Origin: Gammaproteobacteria bacterium
GTDB lineage: Bacteria > Pseudomonadota > Gammaproteobacteria > Nitrococcales > Nitrococcaceae
Assembly (NCBI GenBank): GCA_030433275.1
Contig: JAUILK010000010.1
Location: 19,060 to 83,059 of the forward strand
Length of the DNA stretch: 64,000 nt
Reading direction: 5' to 3'
Shown: positions 19,253-30,084 of the stretch, in pieces
Position numbering within the stretch: the first letter of the stretch is position 1
Layout: each line of letters opens with the position of its first letter
The notes under the pieces: model-generated
What the model saw: the letters and a program-made list of their open reading frames with translations, nothing else
What the model was told of the DNA's origin: nothing
Database searches by the model: none
Program-made: the position numbers and the translations under genes

Positions 19253-19726
19253 ATGCCGCTCATTATGGCAAGCAATACCCCAACTCATCATGGCTTGCTC
19301 GAACTACCCACAGCGGGCTTATTCAGACGCCTAGCGGCCGGGTTCTACGACGCGCTGGTACTGCTTGCACTGTGGCTGACCACTACGACGCTGTGGCTTC
19401 TTGCCCGCCACGGCGAGGCAATTGTCCCCGACGGCTCGCTCCTCTATCACTGCTATCAACTCAGCCTATTGCTGGTTGCATTTGCCTTTTTCGTGGGTTT
19501 TTGGGGCAGTGCCGGCTGCACTCTCGGCATGCAAGCCTGGCGTCTGAAGCTAATCCGCTCGGATGGCCGGCGGCTGCGCTGGCGCGACGCCGCGGCACGC
19601 TTCCTGGCGGCGCCGACCGCTTGGTTGCCACTCGGTATCGGCGTTTTTTGGTCATTGGTGGACCGTGATCATCTCGCCTGGCATGATCGTCTCTCCGGCA
19701 CTCGGCTGATCGTCAAACGCCACTAA
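19253..19726 (+). CDS. RDD-family membrane protein
   Basis: A 157-residue inner-membrane protein with about three helices (LVLLALWLTTTTLWLLA; LLLVAFAFFVGFWGSAG; a third near the C-terminus). RDD hallmarks are LFRRLAAGFYDALVLLA near the start, GCTLGMQAWRLKLIRSDG in the middle and RDHLAWHDRLSGTRLI at the end. ATG 19253 (MPLIMASNT) or ATG 19265 is the likely start; the frame further upstream runs through the tRNA and is not coding. Role unknown; some RDD proteins act in ion antiport. Confidence 0.85.
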   Translation: MPLIMASNTPTHHGLLELPTAGLFRRLAAGFYDALVLLALWLTTTTLWLLARHGEAIVPDGSLLYHCYQLSLLLVAFAFFVGFWGSAGCTLGMQAWRLKLIRSDGRRLRWRDAAARFLAAPTAWLPLGIGVFWSLVDRDHLAWHDRLSGTRLIVKRH

Positions 19727-19732
19727 GCGCAC

Positions 19733-20809
19733 TCACACGCTACGGCGCGACAGCCGCACCAGGCTGCCGAGCGCAATACCCAAAAACAAGACCGTCGGCC
19801 CCAGCGCGCTCGCCAGCGGCGGCAGACCAAAGACCATTGCAGCCCGGTTCAACAACCGGTTCAACAAAAAAAAAGCAATGCCGATTAGCACGCCGATAAA
19901 TATGCGCTGCCCCATGTTGGCGCTACGCAACGAGCCGAATACCAGCGGTACCGTCAACAACAGCATCGTTACGGTAGCGAGCGGCGTAGCCACTTTTACC
20001 CAGAAAGCCAACCGATAACGGCTGCTATCAAGCCCGTTTTGCTCTAGATAACGCGTGTAGGTCCACAGCTGCGTGACGGGCAGAACCTCCGGCTCGACCA
20101 CCACCACATCGAGCATATCGGGCTTGAGCTCACTGCGATAGCGAGCGCGGGCGGCACGGCTGACACGGACGCTACCGTCGAGAGCGAAATCCGTCGTAAC
20201 CGGAGCAAGCAGCACCCAAACTCCCCGCTCATAGCGAGCGCGCCACGCCGTGACAATCCGGTCCAGGCGAACACCTTGGAAAACGTAGATCTTGAGATCC
20301 TCCAGCACATTCGGCTCGGGCACTTGCCGAGCATGGAGATAACGGTCTCCATCGCGTGCCCAGAAACCCGATTCACTGCCCACCGACAACCGCCCACCGA
20401 CGGCGCGCGTCTGCAATTCCGTAGCCAAACGGTCGGTTCGCGGCGCCAACCACTCGCCGATACCCATGGCCACCAGCGCGAGCAACAGGCCCGCCACGAC
20501 CAGGGGGCGCGCGATGGTCAGCGCCGACATCCCGGTGCCCCGCATGACCACCAACTCCGAGCGCGCCGCCAGCCCGCCCAGTCCGATCAGGCTACCGATG
20601 AGTGTGGCGAAAGGGAACGCCTGGTAGGCGCTGTAAGGCGTCGTAAGCAGCACATAGAGCAGCGCAAGCCATACCGTATAATTCCCCTGCCCACTATCCT
20701 GGCTTTCCTTGAGAAAATTAAACAGCAAATCGAGCGAAACGATCACCGACAACACGATCAGCGTGCCAGCGGTTACGTTGCGTGCTATATAACGGTCAAT
20801 CAGCTTCAT
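19733..20809 (-). CDS. lptG: LPS export permease LptG
   Basis: With LptF it forms the inner-membrane part of the LptB2FG ABC transporter that pulls lipopolysaccharide out of the membrane. The 358-residue protein has an N-terminal membrane block (DRYIARNVTAGTLIVLSVIVSLDLLF), a periplasmic beta-jellyroll (about 120-265) and a C-terminal membrane block (FWVKVATPLATVTMLLLTVPLVFGSLR). The ATG overlaps the lptF stop (ATGA). It ends 6 bp from the convergent RDD gene. Confidence 0.96.
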   Translation of the reverse strand: MKLIDRYIARNVTAGTLIVLSVIVSLDLLFNFLKESQDSGQGNYTVWLALLYVLLTTPYSAYQAFPFATLIGSLIGLGGLAARSELVVMRGTGMSALTIARPLVVAGLLLALVAMGIGEWLAPRTDRLATELQTRAVGGRLSVGSESGFWARDGDRYLHARQVPEPNVLEDLKIYVFQGVRLDRIVTAWRARYERGVWVLLAPVTTDFALDGSVRVSRAARARYRSELKPDMLDVVVVEPEVLPVTQLWTYTRYLEQNGLDSSRYRLAFWVKVATPLATVTMLLLTVPLVFGSLRSANMGQRIFIGVLIGIAFFLLNRLLNRAAMVFGLPPLASALGPTVLFLGIALGSLVRLSRRSV

Positions 20810-21936
20810 CGCCTGCTCCTAGAGCCGACCGGCACTCGATGTAGGACCTGGAAGCGCAGCTGCAGCGCTGCCAAGGCAGCGCCCAACATGAGCGCGTGCA
20901 CCCACCAGAGACCGAGGCTCACCGGGTAATGTCCTTGGCTTAACAAGCCTTGGGCAACCTTGAGGAGGTTGAAATAAAGCACATAGATCAACACAGCAAA
21001 CAGCAGTTTTGCATAGCGCCCCTCCCGCGGGGCGCTTTTACTCAATGGCAACGCAAATAGCGTGAGCACGAGAGTGACCAGCGGCATGGACAGGCGCCAT
21101 TGCAATTGCGCCCAGGCGGCCCGGTTATCGGAATGCCAAAGCTGCCAACTCGTGAGCGCATCGCGGGCAGCGCTGAATTGCACAGGCCCTGACCCACCCA
21201 AGCCCAAACCATGCTGACCAAAACGGACCACCCGCCACACGCGCTGCCCAGGTATCCCCTGATAACGACGGCCATCGAGCAGCACTAAAAATCGCTCCCC
21301 CGTCTTGGGGTCCACTTCACGCCGCGCCCGCTCAGCCGCGATCAACACCGGCTGCCCATCCTGCTCGGCCCGGGCGAAAATACCATGCATGATCCCCTCG
21401 GCATCGATAGAGGCGACATAAGCCACCGCCGAACCCGTTCCCAAGTCGAGAAACCGCCCAGGACGTACCCCCTGAAGACGATTCGACTGCTGAGCCTGCG
21501 CCACGATTCGTTGTGCTGTACCCTCAGCCCAAGGACCGAACACCAGCGACAGATAGCCCACCAACAGAGCCAATGGTACGGCCAGCAGCAACAACGCCCG
21601 GCAAAGCTCCCGCGGTCCGACGCCGCAGGCCGCCAAAGCGGCCATCTCTGAGTCGCGATACAAACGCCCCATCCCCATGACGATGGCCAGAAAAAAACTG
21701 GCCGGCAGGACTGTGCCCAAATTGGCCAAGGCCTTCAGGCCCAGTAGAGCGAAGAGTAGATTGGCCGGGATATCACCGCTGGCGGCATCGGCTAGAAATC
21801 GAATCAGCCGGTTGGTCAAAAGCACCACCAATAAAACTACGGTTACGGCTAACCAGCTCCAACCGACCTCTGCCACCACATAGCGGCTAATCCGAGTTAT
21901 GTGCACAAATCTGCCCGGATCTGCATTATCCTGCAA
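20806..21936 (-). CDS. lptF: LPS export permease LptF
   Basis: Partner of LptG in LPS transport. 376 residues if it starts at the TTG at 21936, or 366 from GTG 21906 (VHITRISRYVVAEVGW), which better matches LptF proteins that begin close to ISRYLxxE. There are membrane helices at the N-terminus (LAVTVVLLVVLLTNRLI) and C-terminus, with the periplasmic domain between. FLAIVMGMGRLYRDSEMAALAACGVGP is a typical LptF segment. It is divergent from pepA with a 125 bp shared upstream region. Confidence 0.95.
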   Translation of the reverse strand: MQDNADPGRFVHITRISRYVVAEVGWSWLAVTVVLLVVLLTNRLIRFLADAASGDIPANLLFALLGLKALANLGTVLPASFFLAIVMGMGRLYRDSEMAALAACGVGPRELCRALLLLAVPLALLVGYLSLVFGPWAEGTAQRIVAQAQQSNRLQGVRPGRFLDLGTGSAVAYVASIDAEGIMHGIFARAEQDGQPVLIAAERARREVDPKTGERFLVLLDGRRYQGIPGQRVWRVVRFGQHGLGLGGSGPVQFSAARDALTSWQLWHSDNRAAWAQLQWRLSMPLVTLVLTLFALPLSKSAPREGRYAKLLFAVLIYVLYFNLLKVAQGLLSQGHYPVSLGLWWVHALMLGAALAALQLRFQVLHRVPVGSRSRR

Positions 21937-22061
21937 AGTGCGTCCCTAACTGCAGTGCGATAGAGTTTCAAGAGCATCCCGCCCCGTTTACGATGGATTG
22001 GCGCATCGCTACAACAAGCGCTGCTACTACAGTATTTTTCAAAAAACACAAGGAGTAAGCG

Positions 22062-23561
22062 ATGGATTTCCTGGTCAAAAGCGGCAATCCGGAGAAACAG
22101 CGCTCCGCCTGCGTCGTTGTCGGTGTTTTCGAACCCCGCCGACTCTCCTCAGCCGCCGTTCAGCTGGACAGGGCGAGCAACAATTTTATCTCCGGTCTCG
22201 CGCGCCGCGGCGACCTAGAGGGAAAGCTGGGCCAGAGCCTGCTGTTGACCAATGTACCAAACGTTCTGTGTGATCGCGTGCTGATAATCGGCTGCGGCCG
22301 AGAGCGAGAGTTCAACGAACTTGCCTACCGCCAAGCGCTTGCTGTGATGGCGAGCCAATTGCAGGATGGCGGAGCGGTGGAAGCCGTTACCTACTTAACC
22401 GATCTCAACGTCAAAGGTCGCGACGCCGCCTGGCGGATTCGCGAGGCCGTAATAAGCGTTACCGACACGCTGTATCGATTCGATCAGCTCAAAAGCAAGC
22501 AGGACACTCCGCGGCGGCCACTCCGTAAACTCATTTTGAGCGTGCCGAGCCGCCGCGAACTCGGGGCGGGAGAACGGGCCGCGCAAATTGGCAGCGCCAT
22601 TGCCGAAGGCGTGACGCTCGCGAAGGACCTGAGCAACCTTCCCGGTAATATCTGTACCCCAAGCTATCTCGCCGAGCAGGCGCAGCAACTAGCCGATCGC
22701 TTCCAGAAGCTGCGCGTCGAAATTCTCGGCCCCAAGGAGATGAATGACCTGGGGATGGGTGCCTTACTCTCGGTGGCACGCGGCAGCCGACAGGAACCGC
22801 GGCTCATAAGTCTGCATCACCAGGGCGCGGAGGAGGAAACGCGTCCTTATGTCCTGGTCGGCAAGGGGATCACCTTCGACTCCGGCGGCATTTCGCTCAA
22901 ACCGGGCCAGGCTATGGATGAAATGAAGTTCGACATGTGCGGCGCAGCCAGTGTCTTCGGCGCGCTCCAAGCCATTGCCGAACTGGCGCTGCCGATCAAT
23001 GTGGTCGGTGTCGTGGCGGCAAGCGAGAATCTCCCGGACGGCAACGCCAGCAAACCCGGCGATATCGTCACTACACTATCGGGGCAGACGGTGGAGATTC
23101 TCAATACCGATGCCGAAGGGCGTCTGGTACTATGCGATGCGCTTACCTACAGCGAGCGTTTCGAGCCCGAGGCGATCGTCGACCTTGCCACGCTTACTGG
23201 GGCCTGTATCATTGCGCTGGGCCATCACGCACACGGTTTGCTCGGCAATCATCCAGCGCTGGTGAACGAGCTATTGGCAGCGGGTAACAGCGCCGGCGAC
23301 CGGGCCTGGGAACTGCCATTGTGGGATGAATATCAGGAACTGCTCAAGAGTAACTTCGCCGATATGGCGAATATTGGCGGACGGGGCGCAGGCACCATCA
23401 CGGCCGCCTGCTTCTTGTCCCGATTCACCAAGAAGCAGCGTTGGGCGCATTTGGATATTGCCGGTACCGCATGGAAAAGCGGCGACCAAAAGGGTGCGAC
23501 CGGCCGACCTGTGCCTCTACTGGTGCAATATCTCCTTGATCGCACTCAAACGCAGGCCTAG
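22062..23561 (+). CDS. pepA: Leucyl aminopeptidase PepA (M17)
   Basis: Cytoplasmic dinuclear-zinc aminopeptidase; in E. coli the homologue also binds DNA in Xer recombination and carAB regulation. The product is 499 residues, with an N-terminal macro-like domain and a C-terminal catalytic domain: [17 protein letters not shown] (metal Lys and Asp), [14 protein letters not shown] and the signature [13 protein letters not shown] with a strong AAGGAG site. Ends in TAG, 5 bp before holC. Confidence 0.97.
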   Translation: MDFLVKSGNPEKQRSACVVVGVFEPRRLSSAAVQLDRASNNFISGLARRGDLEGKLGQSLLLTNVPNVLCDRVLIIGCGREREFNELAYRQALAVMASQLQDGGAVEAVTYLTDLNVKGRDAAWRIREAVISVTDTLYRFDQLKSKQDTPRRPLRKLILSVPSRRELGAGERAAQIGSAIAEGVTLAKDLSNLPGNICTPSYLAEQAQQLADRFQKLRVEILGPKEMNDLGMGALLSVARGSRQEPRLISLHHQGAEEETRPYVLVGKGITFDSGGISLKPGQAMDEMKFDMCGAASVFGALQAIAELALPINVVGVVAASENLPDGNASKPGDIVTTLSGQTVEILNTDAEGRLVLCDALTYSERFEPEAIVDLATLTGACIIALGHHAHGLLGNHPALVNELLAAGNSAGDRAWELPLWDEYQELLKSNFADMANIGGRGAGTITAACFLSRFTKKQRWAHLDIAGTAWKSGDQKGATGRPVPLLVQYLLDRTQTQA

Positions 23562-23566
23562 GCGAT

Positions 23567-24001
23567 ATGGCGCCAACACCGCGTATCGATTTCTACGTGC
23601 TGGCTACCGCTTCAGCCGCAACACGCGAGCTCTTCTGCTGCCGGCTCACCGAGAAAGCGTATCGGCAGGGTTACCGAGTATTTATACTTACCGGCGACAA
23701 AGCGCTGACGCAAACGCTGGATCTGCAGCTGTGGACCTTCCGGGGCGGAAGCTTCGTGCCGCATGCCACGACCGAACAAGCGGACGGCGAGCCCATTGTA
23801 CTCGGCGAACAGCCGCCCCACACTGACTTCGATCTGTTGGTCAACCTGACAGCGCAGTGCCCGGAGCATTGGCAGCGGCTCAGCCGGATAGCCGAAATCG
23901 TCACGCAACAGCCGGAAAGCTTGGGATTTGCGCGGGAGCGCTTTCGCTGTTATCGAAACAACGGCGGACAGCCCGCTTACCATCGGCTGACGCCGCCATA
24001 G
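23567..24001 (+). CDS. holC: DNA polymerase III chi subunit HolC
   Basis: The chi subunit links the clamp loader to single-strand binding protein at the replication fork. The product is 144 residues with the family features RIDFYVL at the N-terminus, CRLTEKAYRQGYRVFILTGDK, LWTFRGGSFVPHA and FDLLVNLTAQCPEHW. It is sandwiched between pepA and valS as in E. coli. Confidence 0.95.
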   Translation: MAPTPRIDFYVLATASAATRELFCCRLTEKAYRQGYRVFILTGDKALTQTLDLQLWTFRGGSFVPHATTEQADGEPIVLGEQPPHTDFDLLVNLTAQCPEHWQRLSRIAEIVTQQPESLGFARERFRCYRNNGGQPAYHRLTPP

Positions 24002-24103
24002 GCCCCGTGCGGTACGGGCAAGTCGACACCGGCCGGCGCCCGCTACCGGGAACACTGGGTTATAGTACTGCTTTCCTCGAACACAAAGGCGACTGGGGAT
24101 TCC

Positions 24104-26863
24104 ATGGAGAAGACGTACGACCCTAGCAAAATCGAGGCGCGCTGGTACGAACTGTGGGAATCCAGTGACTATTTCGCACCCTCGGGTCAGGGTGAGCCCT
24201 ATTGCATTATGATACCGCCCCCCAACGTCACCGGTACCCTGCATATGGGGCATGCCTTCCAGGATACCATCATGGATATCCTGACCCGCTATCATCGTAT
24301 GCAAGGCCGAGACACCCTCTGGCAGCCGGGCACCGACCACGCCGGTATCGCAACACAAATGGTAGTGGAACGTCAGCTCAACGCCGCAGACATGACACGC
24401 CACGACCTCGGCCGCACAGCATTCATCGAGCGGATCTGGCAGTGGCGGGCACAGTCCAGCGGCACCATTACCCAACAGCTGCGCCGGCTGGGCGCCTCCG
24501 TGGACTGGCGGCGTGAACGCTTTACTATGGACGCTGGACTCTCTGCCGCCGTGCGTGAGGTCTTCGTACAGCTGTATGACGAAGGAATCATCTATCGCGG
24601 CAAGCGGCTAGTCAATTGGGATCCAGTATTGCACACGGCAGTCTCCGACCTTGAAGTGGTTGCAGCGGAGGAGTCGGGTCAGCTGTGGCACATCCGCTAC
24701 CCGTTGGCGCGGGGCTCAGCCCATCTAGTGGTGGCGACCACCCGCCCAGAAACAATGCTCGGTGATACCGCTGTGGCGGTACATCCGGAGGACCCCCGCT
24801 ATCGACATCTTATTGGCGAGTCCGTGCGCCTACCGCTTACCGCACGCGAAATTCCGATCATCGGTGATCGTTATGTAGACCCCGAATTCGGCAGCGGTTG
24901 CTTGAAAATCACCCCAGCGCACGACTTCAACGATTACGCTGTAGGACAACGCCACGCACTGCCATTAATTAATATTTTCACTGCGGCAGCACAGATCAAT
25001 GACGAGGCACCTGCGACTTACCGCGGTCTGGATCGCTACCAGGCGCGCGAGAAAATCGTGCGCGATCTGCAGGCGCTCGGCCTGCTGGAACGCGTCGACG
25101 CCCATCGGCTCACGGTCCCGCGCGGTGACCGCAGCGGTGCCGTCATCGAACCCTACCTCACCGATCAATGGTACGTGAAAACCGAAGCGCTGGCCGCTCC
25201 CGCCATCGCCGCCGTCGAATCCGGACGGATCCGCTTCATACCGGAGAGTTGGAGTAAAACCTACTTCGAATGGATGCGCAATCTTCAGGACTGGTGTATC
25301 AGCCGCCAGATCTGGTGGGGCCATCGGATACCCGCCTGGTACGATGCCGACGGCAACGTCTACGTAGGCCACAGCGAAGAGGCGATACGTCGCAAACACG
25401 AGCTGGGCGAGATCGTACTGCACCAGGACGAAGACGTTCTCGATACTTGGTTCTCCTCCGCCCTTTGGCCGTTTTCAACCCTGGGTTGGCCGCAACAGAC
25501 CGAGGCTTTGCGGCGCTATTATCCCACTAGTGTGCTGGTCACCGGCTTCGATATCATTTTCTTCTGGGTAGCCCGCATGATCATGCTGGGCCTGCGGTTC
25601 ATGGACGACGTGCCCTTCCGGGAAGTATACATCCATGGGCTGGTGCGCGATGCCGACGGCCAGAAGATGTCCAAATCCAAGGGCAACGTTCTGGACCCGC
25701 TGGATATCATCGATGGCATCGAGCTCGATGCGCTGGTCGCCAAACGCACCAGCGGGTTGATGCAGCCGCAGCTCGCGCCCATGATCGAACGCGCCACACG
25801 AACGCATTATCCGAATGGCATCGTCGCGCACGGCAGCGACGCTCTGCGCTTCACCTTCGCCTCGCTCGCCACGACCGGCCGTGATATCGTCTTCGATCGA
25901 GGCCGGGTGGAAGGCTATCGCAACTTCTGCAACAAGCTCTGGAACGCGGCCCGCTACGTGCTCATGAACACACAAAACCATGATACCGGGCTCGAGGGTG
26001 GCGCAATCGAGCTCGCGCTGCCCGATCGCTGGATCATCTCACGGCTGCAAAGAGCGGAACAGGAGGTTATCGACGGCATCCGCGGCTACCGAATGGACCA
26101 GGCTGCTCAAGCGCTCTACGAGTTTGTCTGGGACGAGTATTGCGATTGGTACCTGGAGCTGTCCAAAGCCATTCTCCAGCACTCGGATGATCCGGCCCAA
26201 CTGCGCGGAACCCGGCGCACCTTAGTGCGCGTGCTGGAAACCGTCCTACGCCTAGCGCATCCATTCATGCCCTTCATTACCGAGGAGATCTGGCAACGTA
26301 TCGCACCCCTGTCCGGTCGAACCGGCACAACCATCATGCTGGAACCTTATCCCAAGCCCGCGACCGAGCGCATGGACGAATCAGCCGAGACCGAGTTTGC
26401 CTGGCTGCAATCCTTTATCCTCGGTGTGCGACGTATTCGCGGGGAGATGAATATACCACCGGGCCGGGCCGTGCCAGTGCTGCTGCGCCATGCAAGCCGC
26501 GCCGATCGAGAGCGGTTGACCGACCACCGCGCCTTCGTAGATGCGTTGACTCGACTCGAATCCATAACCTATCTGGCCCACGAGGACACCGCGCCGGAGT
26601 CCGCTATAGCACTGGTCGGCGAGCTGGAGATATTGGTGCCGATGGCCGGCTTAATCGACAAATCGGCTGAGCTGCTGCGCCTGGACAAAGAACGGCAACG
26701 CTTGAACCGGGATCTCGACCGAGCCGAGCAGAAATTAGCTAACGCGCACTTCGTGGCCAAAGCACCGGCCGCAGTAGTGCAAAAGGAACGCACCAAGCTT
26801 GCCGAGCTGCGCTCGGCGCTGAGCCGGCTCGACCGGCAGTACCAACGTGTACGCGCCATCTAA
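24104..26863 (+). CDS. valS: Valyl-tRNA synthetase ValS
   Basis: Class I synthetase charging tRNA-Val. The product is 919 residues. It shows [15 protein letters not shown] (HIGH motif, near residue 42), an editing domain ([19 protein letters not shown]), [17 protein letters not shown], the KMSKS loop [15 protein letters not shown] (near 520), an anticodon-binding domain and a C-terminal coiled coil ([20 protein letters not shown]) typical of ValS. ATG start; a TTATAGT box about 40 bases upstream may be part of a promoter. Confidence 0.98.
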   Translation: MEKTYDPSKIEARWYELWESSDYFAPSGQGEPYCIMIPPPNVTGTLHMGHAFQDTIMDILTRYHRMQGRDTLWQPGTDHAGIATQMVVERQLNAADMTRHDLGRTAFIERIWQWRAQSSGTITQQLRRLGASVDWRRERFTMDAGLSAAVREVFVQLYDEGIIYRGKRLVNWDPVLHTAVSDLEVVAAEESGQLWHIRYPLARGSAHLVVATTRPETMLGDTAVAVHPEDPRYRHLIGESVRLPLTAREIPIIGDRYVDPEFGSGCLKITPAHDFNDYAVGQRHALPLINIFTAAAQINDEAPATYRGLDRYQAREKIVRDLQALGLLERVDAHRLTVPRGDRSGAVIEPYLTDQWYVKTEALAAPAIAAVESGRIRFIPESWSKTYFEWMRNLQDWCISRQIWWGHRIPAWYDADGNVYVGHSEEAIRRKHELGEIVLHQDEDVLDTWFSSALWPFSTLGWPQQTEALRRYYPTSVLVTGFDIIFFWVARMIMLGLRFMDDVPFREVYIHGLVRDADGQKMSKSKGNVLDPLDIIDGIELDALVAKRTSGLMQPQLAPMIERATRTHYPNGIVAHGSDALRFTFASLATTGRDIVFDRGRVEGYRNFCNKLWNAARYVLMNTQNHDTGLEGGAIELALPDRWIISRLQRAEQEVIDGIRGYRMDQAAQALYEFVWDEYCDWYLELSKAILQHSDDPAQLRGTRRTLVRVLETVLRLAHPFMPFITEEIWQRIAPLSGRTGTTIMLEPYPKPATERMDESAETEFAWLQSFILGVRRIRGEMNIPPGRAVPVLLRHASRADRERLTDHRAFVDALTRLESITYLAHEDTAPESAIALVGELEILVPMAGLIDKSAELLRLDKERQRLNRDLDRAEQKLANAHFVAKAPAAVVQKERTKLAELRSALSRLDRQYQRVRAI

Positions 26864-27019
26864 GCCAGAAAATGGCCACCGGGAACGATACAAGCCCACG
26901 GAGTCGACCGCATCGCATCAGGATTTGGCAGTGACTCGATAAAACAGGTTGCGTCCTCGCCAATCCGGATCGAGATCCTCTGACCCAGTGGAGAGCAAAA
27001 CTCAAATCGAGCTCTAGAC

Positions 27020-27748
27020 ATGGACCTGAGTGTCGTTATCCCCGTATACAATGAAGAGGGCAACATTGAGGCGCTGCTCAGGGAAGTGACCGCTGCTCTT
27101 GCCATCTGCGGTGACTATGAGGTGATCTACGTCGACGATGCGAGTACCGATCGCACCCGTGAGCGCCTGCGCACTCTACGCCCACACTATCCACGGCTGC
27201 GCCTAATCCGTCATTTGCGCAACTGTGGCCAAAGTGCCGCCTTGCTCAGTGGAGCTCGTGCCGCTCGCGCCAACTGGATCGTCACCTTGGACGGCGATGG
27301 CCAGAATGACCCGATCGATATTCCAAAGCTTATCAGGGCACGCGATAGCGCACGGGATCTGCCGGGCGAGCTGCGAATGGTGGCCGGCCAACGCCTGCGC
27401 CGAGCCGACAACTGGCGTCGCCGCTTCGCCTCCCGGCTGGCGAACGCGGTGCGCCGCAGTATTCTTGCCGACGGCACTGCAGACACCGGCTGTGGACTCA
27501 AACTGTTTCGTCGTGATGCGCTGCTGAATGTTCCCCATTTTGACCACATGCATCGTTTTCTCCCTGCCTTGATCCGTCGAGACGGCGGCGTGGTGATCAC
27601 GGTGCCGGTGTGCCATCGGCCCAGACTGTATGGCTGCTCCAAGTATGGTTTCTTCGACCGGCTGTGGGTCGGCCTTGTGGATCTGGCGGGTGTACTGTGG
27701 CTCCAACATCGGCCTTGTATCGCCGCGACCGAAGAGGAAACGCCGTGA
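27020..27748 (+). CDS. Family 2 glycosyltransferase, DPMS/ArnC-like
   Basis: Predicted to transfer a sugar from a nucleotide donor to a polyprenyl phosphate on the cytoplasmic face. The 242-residue protein starts MDLSVVIPVYNEEGNIEALL; YVDDASTDRT, the DGDGQNDP metal-binding motif (near residue 91) and DTGCGLKLFRRDALL follow. It lacks the C-terminal membrane helices of ArnC, so it resembles soluble dolichol-phosphate-mannose synthase types. The stop overlaps the next start (GTGA). The substrate cannot be read from sequence. Confidence 0.88.
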   Translation: MDLSVVIPVYNEEGNIEALLREVTAALAICGDYEVIYVDDASTDRTRERLRTLRPHYPRLRLIRHLRNCGQSAALLSGARAARANWIVTLDGDGQNDPIDIPKLIRARDSARDLPGELRMVAGQRLRRADNWRRRFASRLANAVRRSILADGTADTGCGLKLFRRDALLNVPHFDHMHRFLPALIRRDGGVVITVPVCHRPRLYGCSKYGFFDRLWVGLVDLAGVLWLQHRPCIAATEEETP

Positions 27749-28041
27749 ACAATGAATCCATGGCCTGGTTGGCGGTCGGCTTCGCCGGCCAAGCCCTGTT
27801 CTCCATGCGATTTTTGGTTCAGTGGCTGCGCAGCGAGCGAATCCGCCGCAGCGTGGTTCCGGTGGAGTTCTGGTATTTCAGCATCGCCGGCGGAGCCACT
27901 TTGCTCACCTACGCGTTGCACCGCCAGGATCCCGTGTTCATCGTCGGACAGCTCGGCGGTTTGCTCATTTATGCTCGCAACCTCTATTTCCTATACTGCG
28001 AGCGGTGCCCAGCGGGCGAGACGAAACGGGCGAGCGAATGA
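27745..28041 (+). CDS. LAB_N (lipid A biosynthesis N-terminal) domain protein
   Basis: A 98-residue membrane protein from GTG 27745. It has about three helices with the signature LVGFAGQALFSMRFLVQW-type N-terminus, VPVEFWYFSIAGGATLLTYA and QLGGLLIYARNLYFLY. The same module is fused to LpxB in some bacteria and often appears alone between a GT2 and an ArnT-like transferase, as here. Four-base overlaps at both ends (GTGA, ATGA) tie it to its neighbours. A role as a flippase-like or transferase partner is suspected for the family, not shown. Confidence 0.88.
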   Translation: MNNESMAWLAVGFAGQALFSMRFLVQWLRSERIRRSVVPVEFWYFSIAGGATLLTYALHRQDPVFIVGQLGGLLIYARNLYFLYCERCPAGETKRASE

Positions 28042-29654
28042 GCCGCCGCATCGGTTATCCCACTCTATGGTTTATGGCCGGCGGTGCTCTGCTCACCGCC
28101 ATGCTGTCCACCTTTACCCTGCTACCCGTGGATGAAACCCGGTATGCCGGTGTCGCCTGGGAGATGTTTCACCGCGGCGAGTTCCTCGTGCCGCTCAACA
28201 ATGGCGTACCGTATGCGCAAAAACCACCAATGCTGTTCTGGCTGCTCCACGTCGGCTGGCTGGTACTCGGACCCAGCGATTGGTGGCCACGCCTAGCCAC
28301 TGGGCTGTGCTCCCTACTCAGCCTTTTCCTCACTATGAACCTGGCGCGACGGCTGTGGCCACAGCGCGAAACCATCGCCTACCTGGCGCCGACGATCCTG
28401 CTCGGGAGCTTGCTTTGGAGTCTGTGGACCCCGCTTGTCATGTTCGATGTCCTGCTAGCGGCCTGCGTACTCGTCGCCGTCACCGGAATCGTGACGGCCG
28501 GGTGCGACCGAACGCCCAGCGGCTGGCTGTTGGCAGGCCTTGGTATCGGGTTTGGCGTACTCGCCAAGGGGCCGGTCGTTCTGCTCCATACCCTGCCGCT
28601 GGCGCTACTCGCGCCCTATTGGTATCCGCAACGGGACCACTTCGGTTGGCGAAGTTGGTATACGGGATTGCTCGGGGCACTGGCGATCGGTGCCGCCATT
28701 GCACTGGCCTGGGCCGTACCAGCGGCCTTACAGGGCGGAAGTAGCTACACCCAAACGATCTTCTGGAAACAAAGCGCGGGGCGTTTGGTCGACTCCTTCG
28801 CCCACCGCCATCCGTTCTATTGGTATCTGCCATGGTTGCCGCTGGTGCTTTTCCCTTGGTCGCTGTGGCCACCGGTGTGGCGAGCGCTGGCGAGACTACG
28901 CTGTGGCGGCAAATGGCAGACACGGCTGTTGCTTGCATGGCTGATCCCAACCTTCCTCGGGTTCAGTCTCATCAGCGGCAAACAGGCCCATTATCTGGTG
29001 CCACTGCTGCCCGGCTTTGCTTTATTGGCAGGACGCGGTCTCGTCGGTGAGTTGAGCAGCCTCGGCTGGCGCGACCAGTGGCCTGTTAGTGCGGCATTGC
29101 TAATCGTCGCAGGAATCCTGCTCTGGGTTCCGGCACAAAGCACCACTTATCATGATCTGCCCGCCTGGGTAGCCGCCGTGTCGCCCTACACAGCGCTATT
29201 GACAGCGGTTTGCGCACTGATCAACCTGCTGCCGATGGGTAGCCTTGAAAAGCAAATACGGCTGCTTGCCATTACCGCAATTGCTCTAGTCAGCGTTTTG
29301 CTGCTTGGGATCGGACGCGCGGCCGCACCCTATTACGACCTCAGCGGCGCGGCGCGGTTCATCGCGACAGCCCAAATCAGCGGCGCGCCCGTGGCCCACG
29401 TCGGCAAGTACCACGACCGCTTCCAGTTTCTCGGCCGGCTGACCCGACCGCTCAGCGTACTCAGTTCCAACAGGGTTTTGGCCTGGACACAAACCCACCC
29501 AAACGGGTTTGTGGTGGCCTATTTCGAGCAACGGCCAACTGCGATCGGTGCAATGGCCCCACACTACGTCCAGCGCTATCGGCGCGAATGGCTGACCATT
29601 TGGCCGGCTGCGACGCTAATAAAGCACGCAGAACTCATTGCCGAAATGGACTAG
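28038..29654 (+). CDS. ArnT-like membrane glycosyltransferase (GT83/PMT family)
   Basis: Integral-membrane GT-C transferase expected to move a sugar from a polyprenyl-phosphate carrier to a periplasmic acceptor such as lipid A. The product is 538 residues from ATG 28038, which overlaps the LAB_N stop. Near the start LLPVDETRYAGVAWEMF carries the acidic motif of the first periplasmic loop, then YAQKPPMLFWLLH; about twelve membrane helices follow, with a small periplasmic C-terminal domain. The rest of the aminoarabinose pathway is not nearby, so the sugar is unknown. Confidence 0.88.
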   Translation: MSRRIGYPTLWFMAGGALLTAMLSTFTLLPVDETRYAGVAWEMFHRGEFLVPLNNGVPYAQKPPMLFWLLHVGWLVLGPSDWWPRLATGLCSLLSLFLTMNLARRLWPQRETIAYLAPTILLGSLLWSLWTPLVMFDVLLAACVLVAVTGIVTAGCDRTPSGWLLAGLGIGFGVLAKGPVVLLHTLPLALLAPYWYPQRDHFGWRSWYTGLLGALAIGAAIALAWAVPAALQGGSSYTQTIFWKQSAGRLVDSFAHRHPFYWYLPWLPLVLFPWSLWPPVWRALARLRCGGKWQTRLLLAWLIPTFLGFSLISGKQAHYLVPLLPGFALLAGRGLVGELSSLGWRDQWPVSAALLIVAGILLWVPAQSTTYHDLPAWVAAVSPYTALLTAVCALINLLPMGSLEKQIRLLAITAIALVSVLLLGIGRAAAPYYDLSGAARFIATAQISGAPVAHVGKYHDRFQFLGRLTRPLSVLSSNRVLAWTQTHPNGFVVAYFEQRPTAIGAMAPHYVQRYRREWLTIWPAATLIKHAELIAEMD

Positions 29655-29700
29655 AGGCCTCCTCATCCACGGGCGAAGCCAAAAGGCGCCTACTTGAAAC

Positions 29701-29940
29701 TCAGCCACCGGCCATATGGAGGACTACACGAACGACTGTAACGATCGTCAGAATAAAAAGAATCGTACCGACGACACCGGCGATAATAAAATGAATAGGA
29801 CGACCATGAGAAAAATCACGTTGCCGTGCCGTCTCCGACTGCACGCCAAAACCCGCCGCGGCGGTACTCTTGATCACCTGCCACGTAGTAACCTTCGCTT
29901 GATCAGCTGGAGCAGCTTGCTTCTGGGTATCCGCACTCAT
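29701..29940 (-). CDS. DUF2970 small membrane protein
   Basis: A 79-residue protein from ATG 29940 (MSADTQKQ), which has an AGGAGA site six bases ahead; an upstream in-frame codon is less likely. The soluble N-terminus contains VIKSTAAAGFGVQSETARQRDF, the DUF2970 hallmark, followed by a single helix FIIAGVVGTILFILTIVTVV. Function is unknown. It is convergent with the ArnT-like gene. Confidence 0.85.
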   Translation of the reverse strand: MSADTQKQAAPADQAKVTTWQVIKSTAAAGFGVQSETARQRDFSHGRPIHFIIAGVVGTILFILTIVTVVRVVLHMAGG

Positions 29941-30084
29941 TAAACTCTCCTCATACGTTCGTTTCATTTAAAAAAAATACTAGTATAGCGTTTTTGAAGA
30001 GTCCAGCTATTTGCCGAACTCGGTCGACGCCTGCCATCACCACCGCCCCGAAAACCCACCCTGCCTGATCCCATGCGGCTTAGA

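Noticed and set aside
23612..24475. 287-codon minus-strand frame over holC and the start of valS
   Set aside because: Antisense to two well-supported genes, with no family features.
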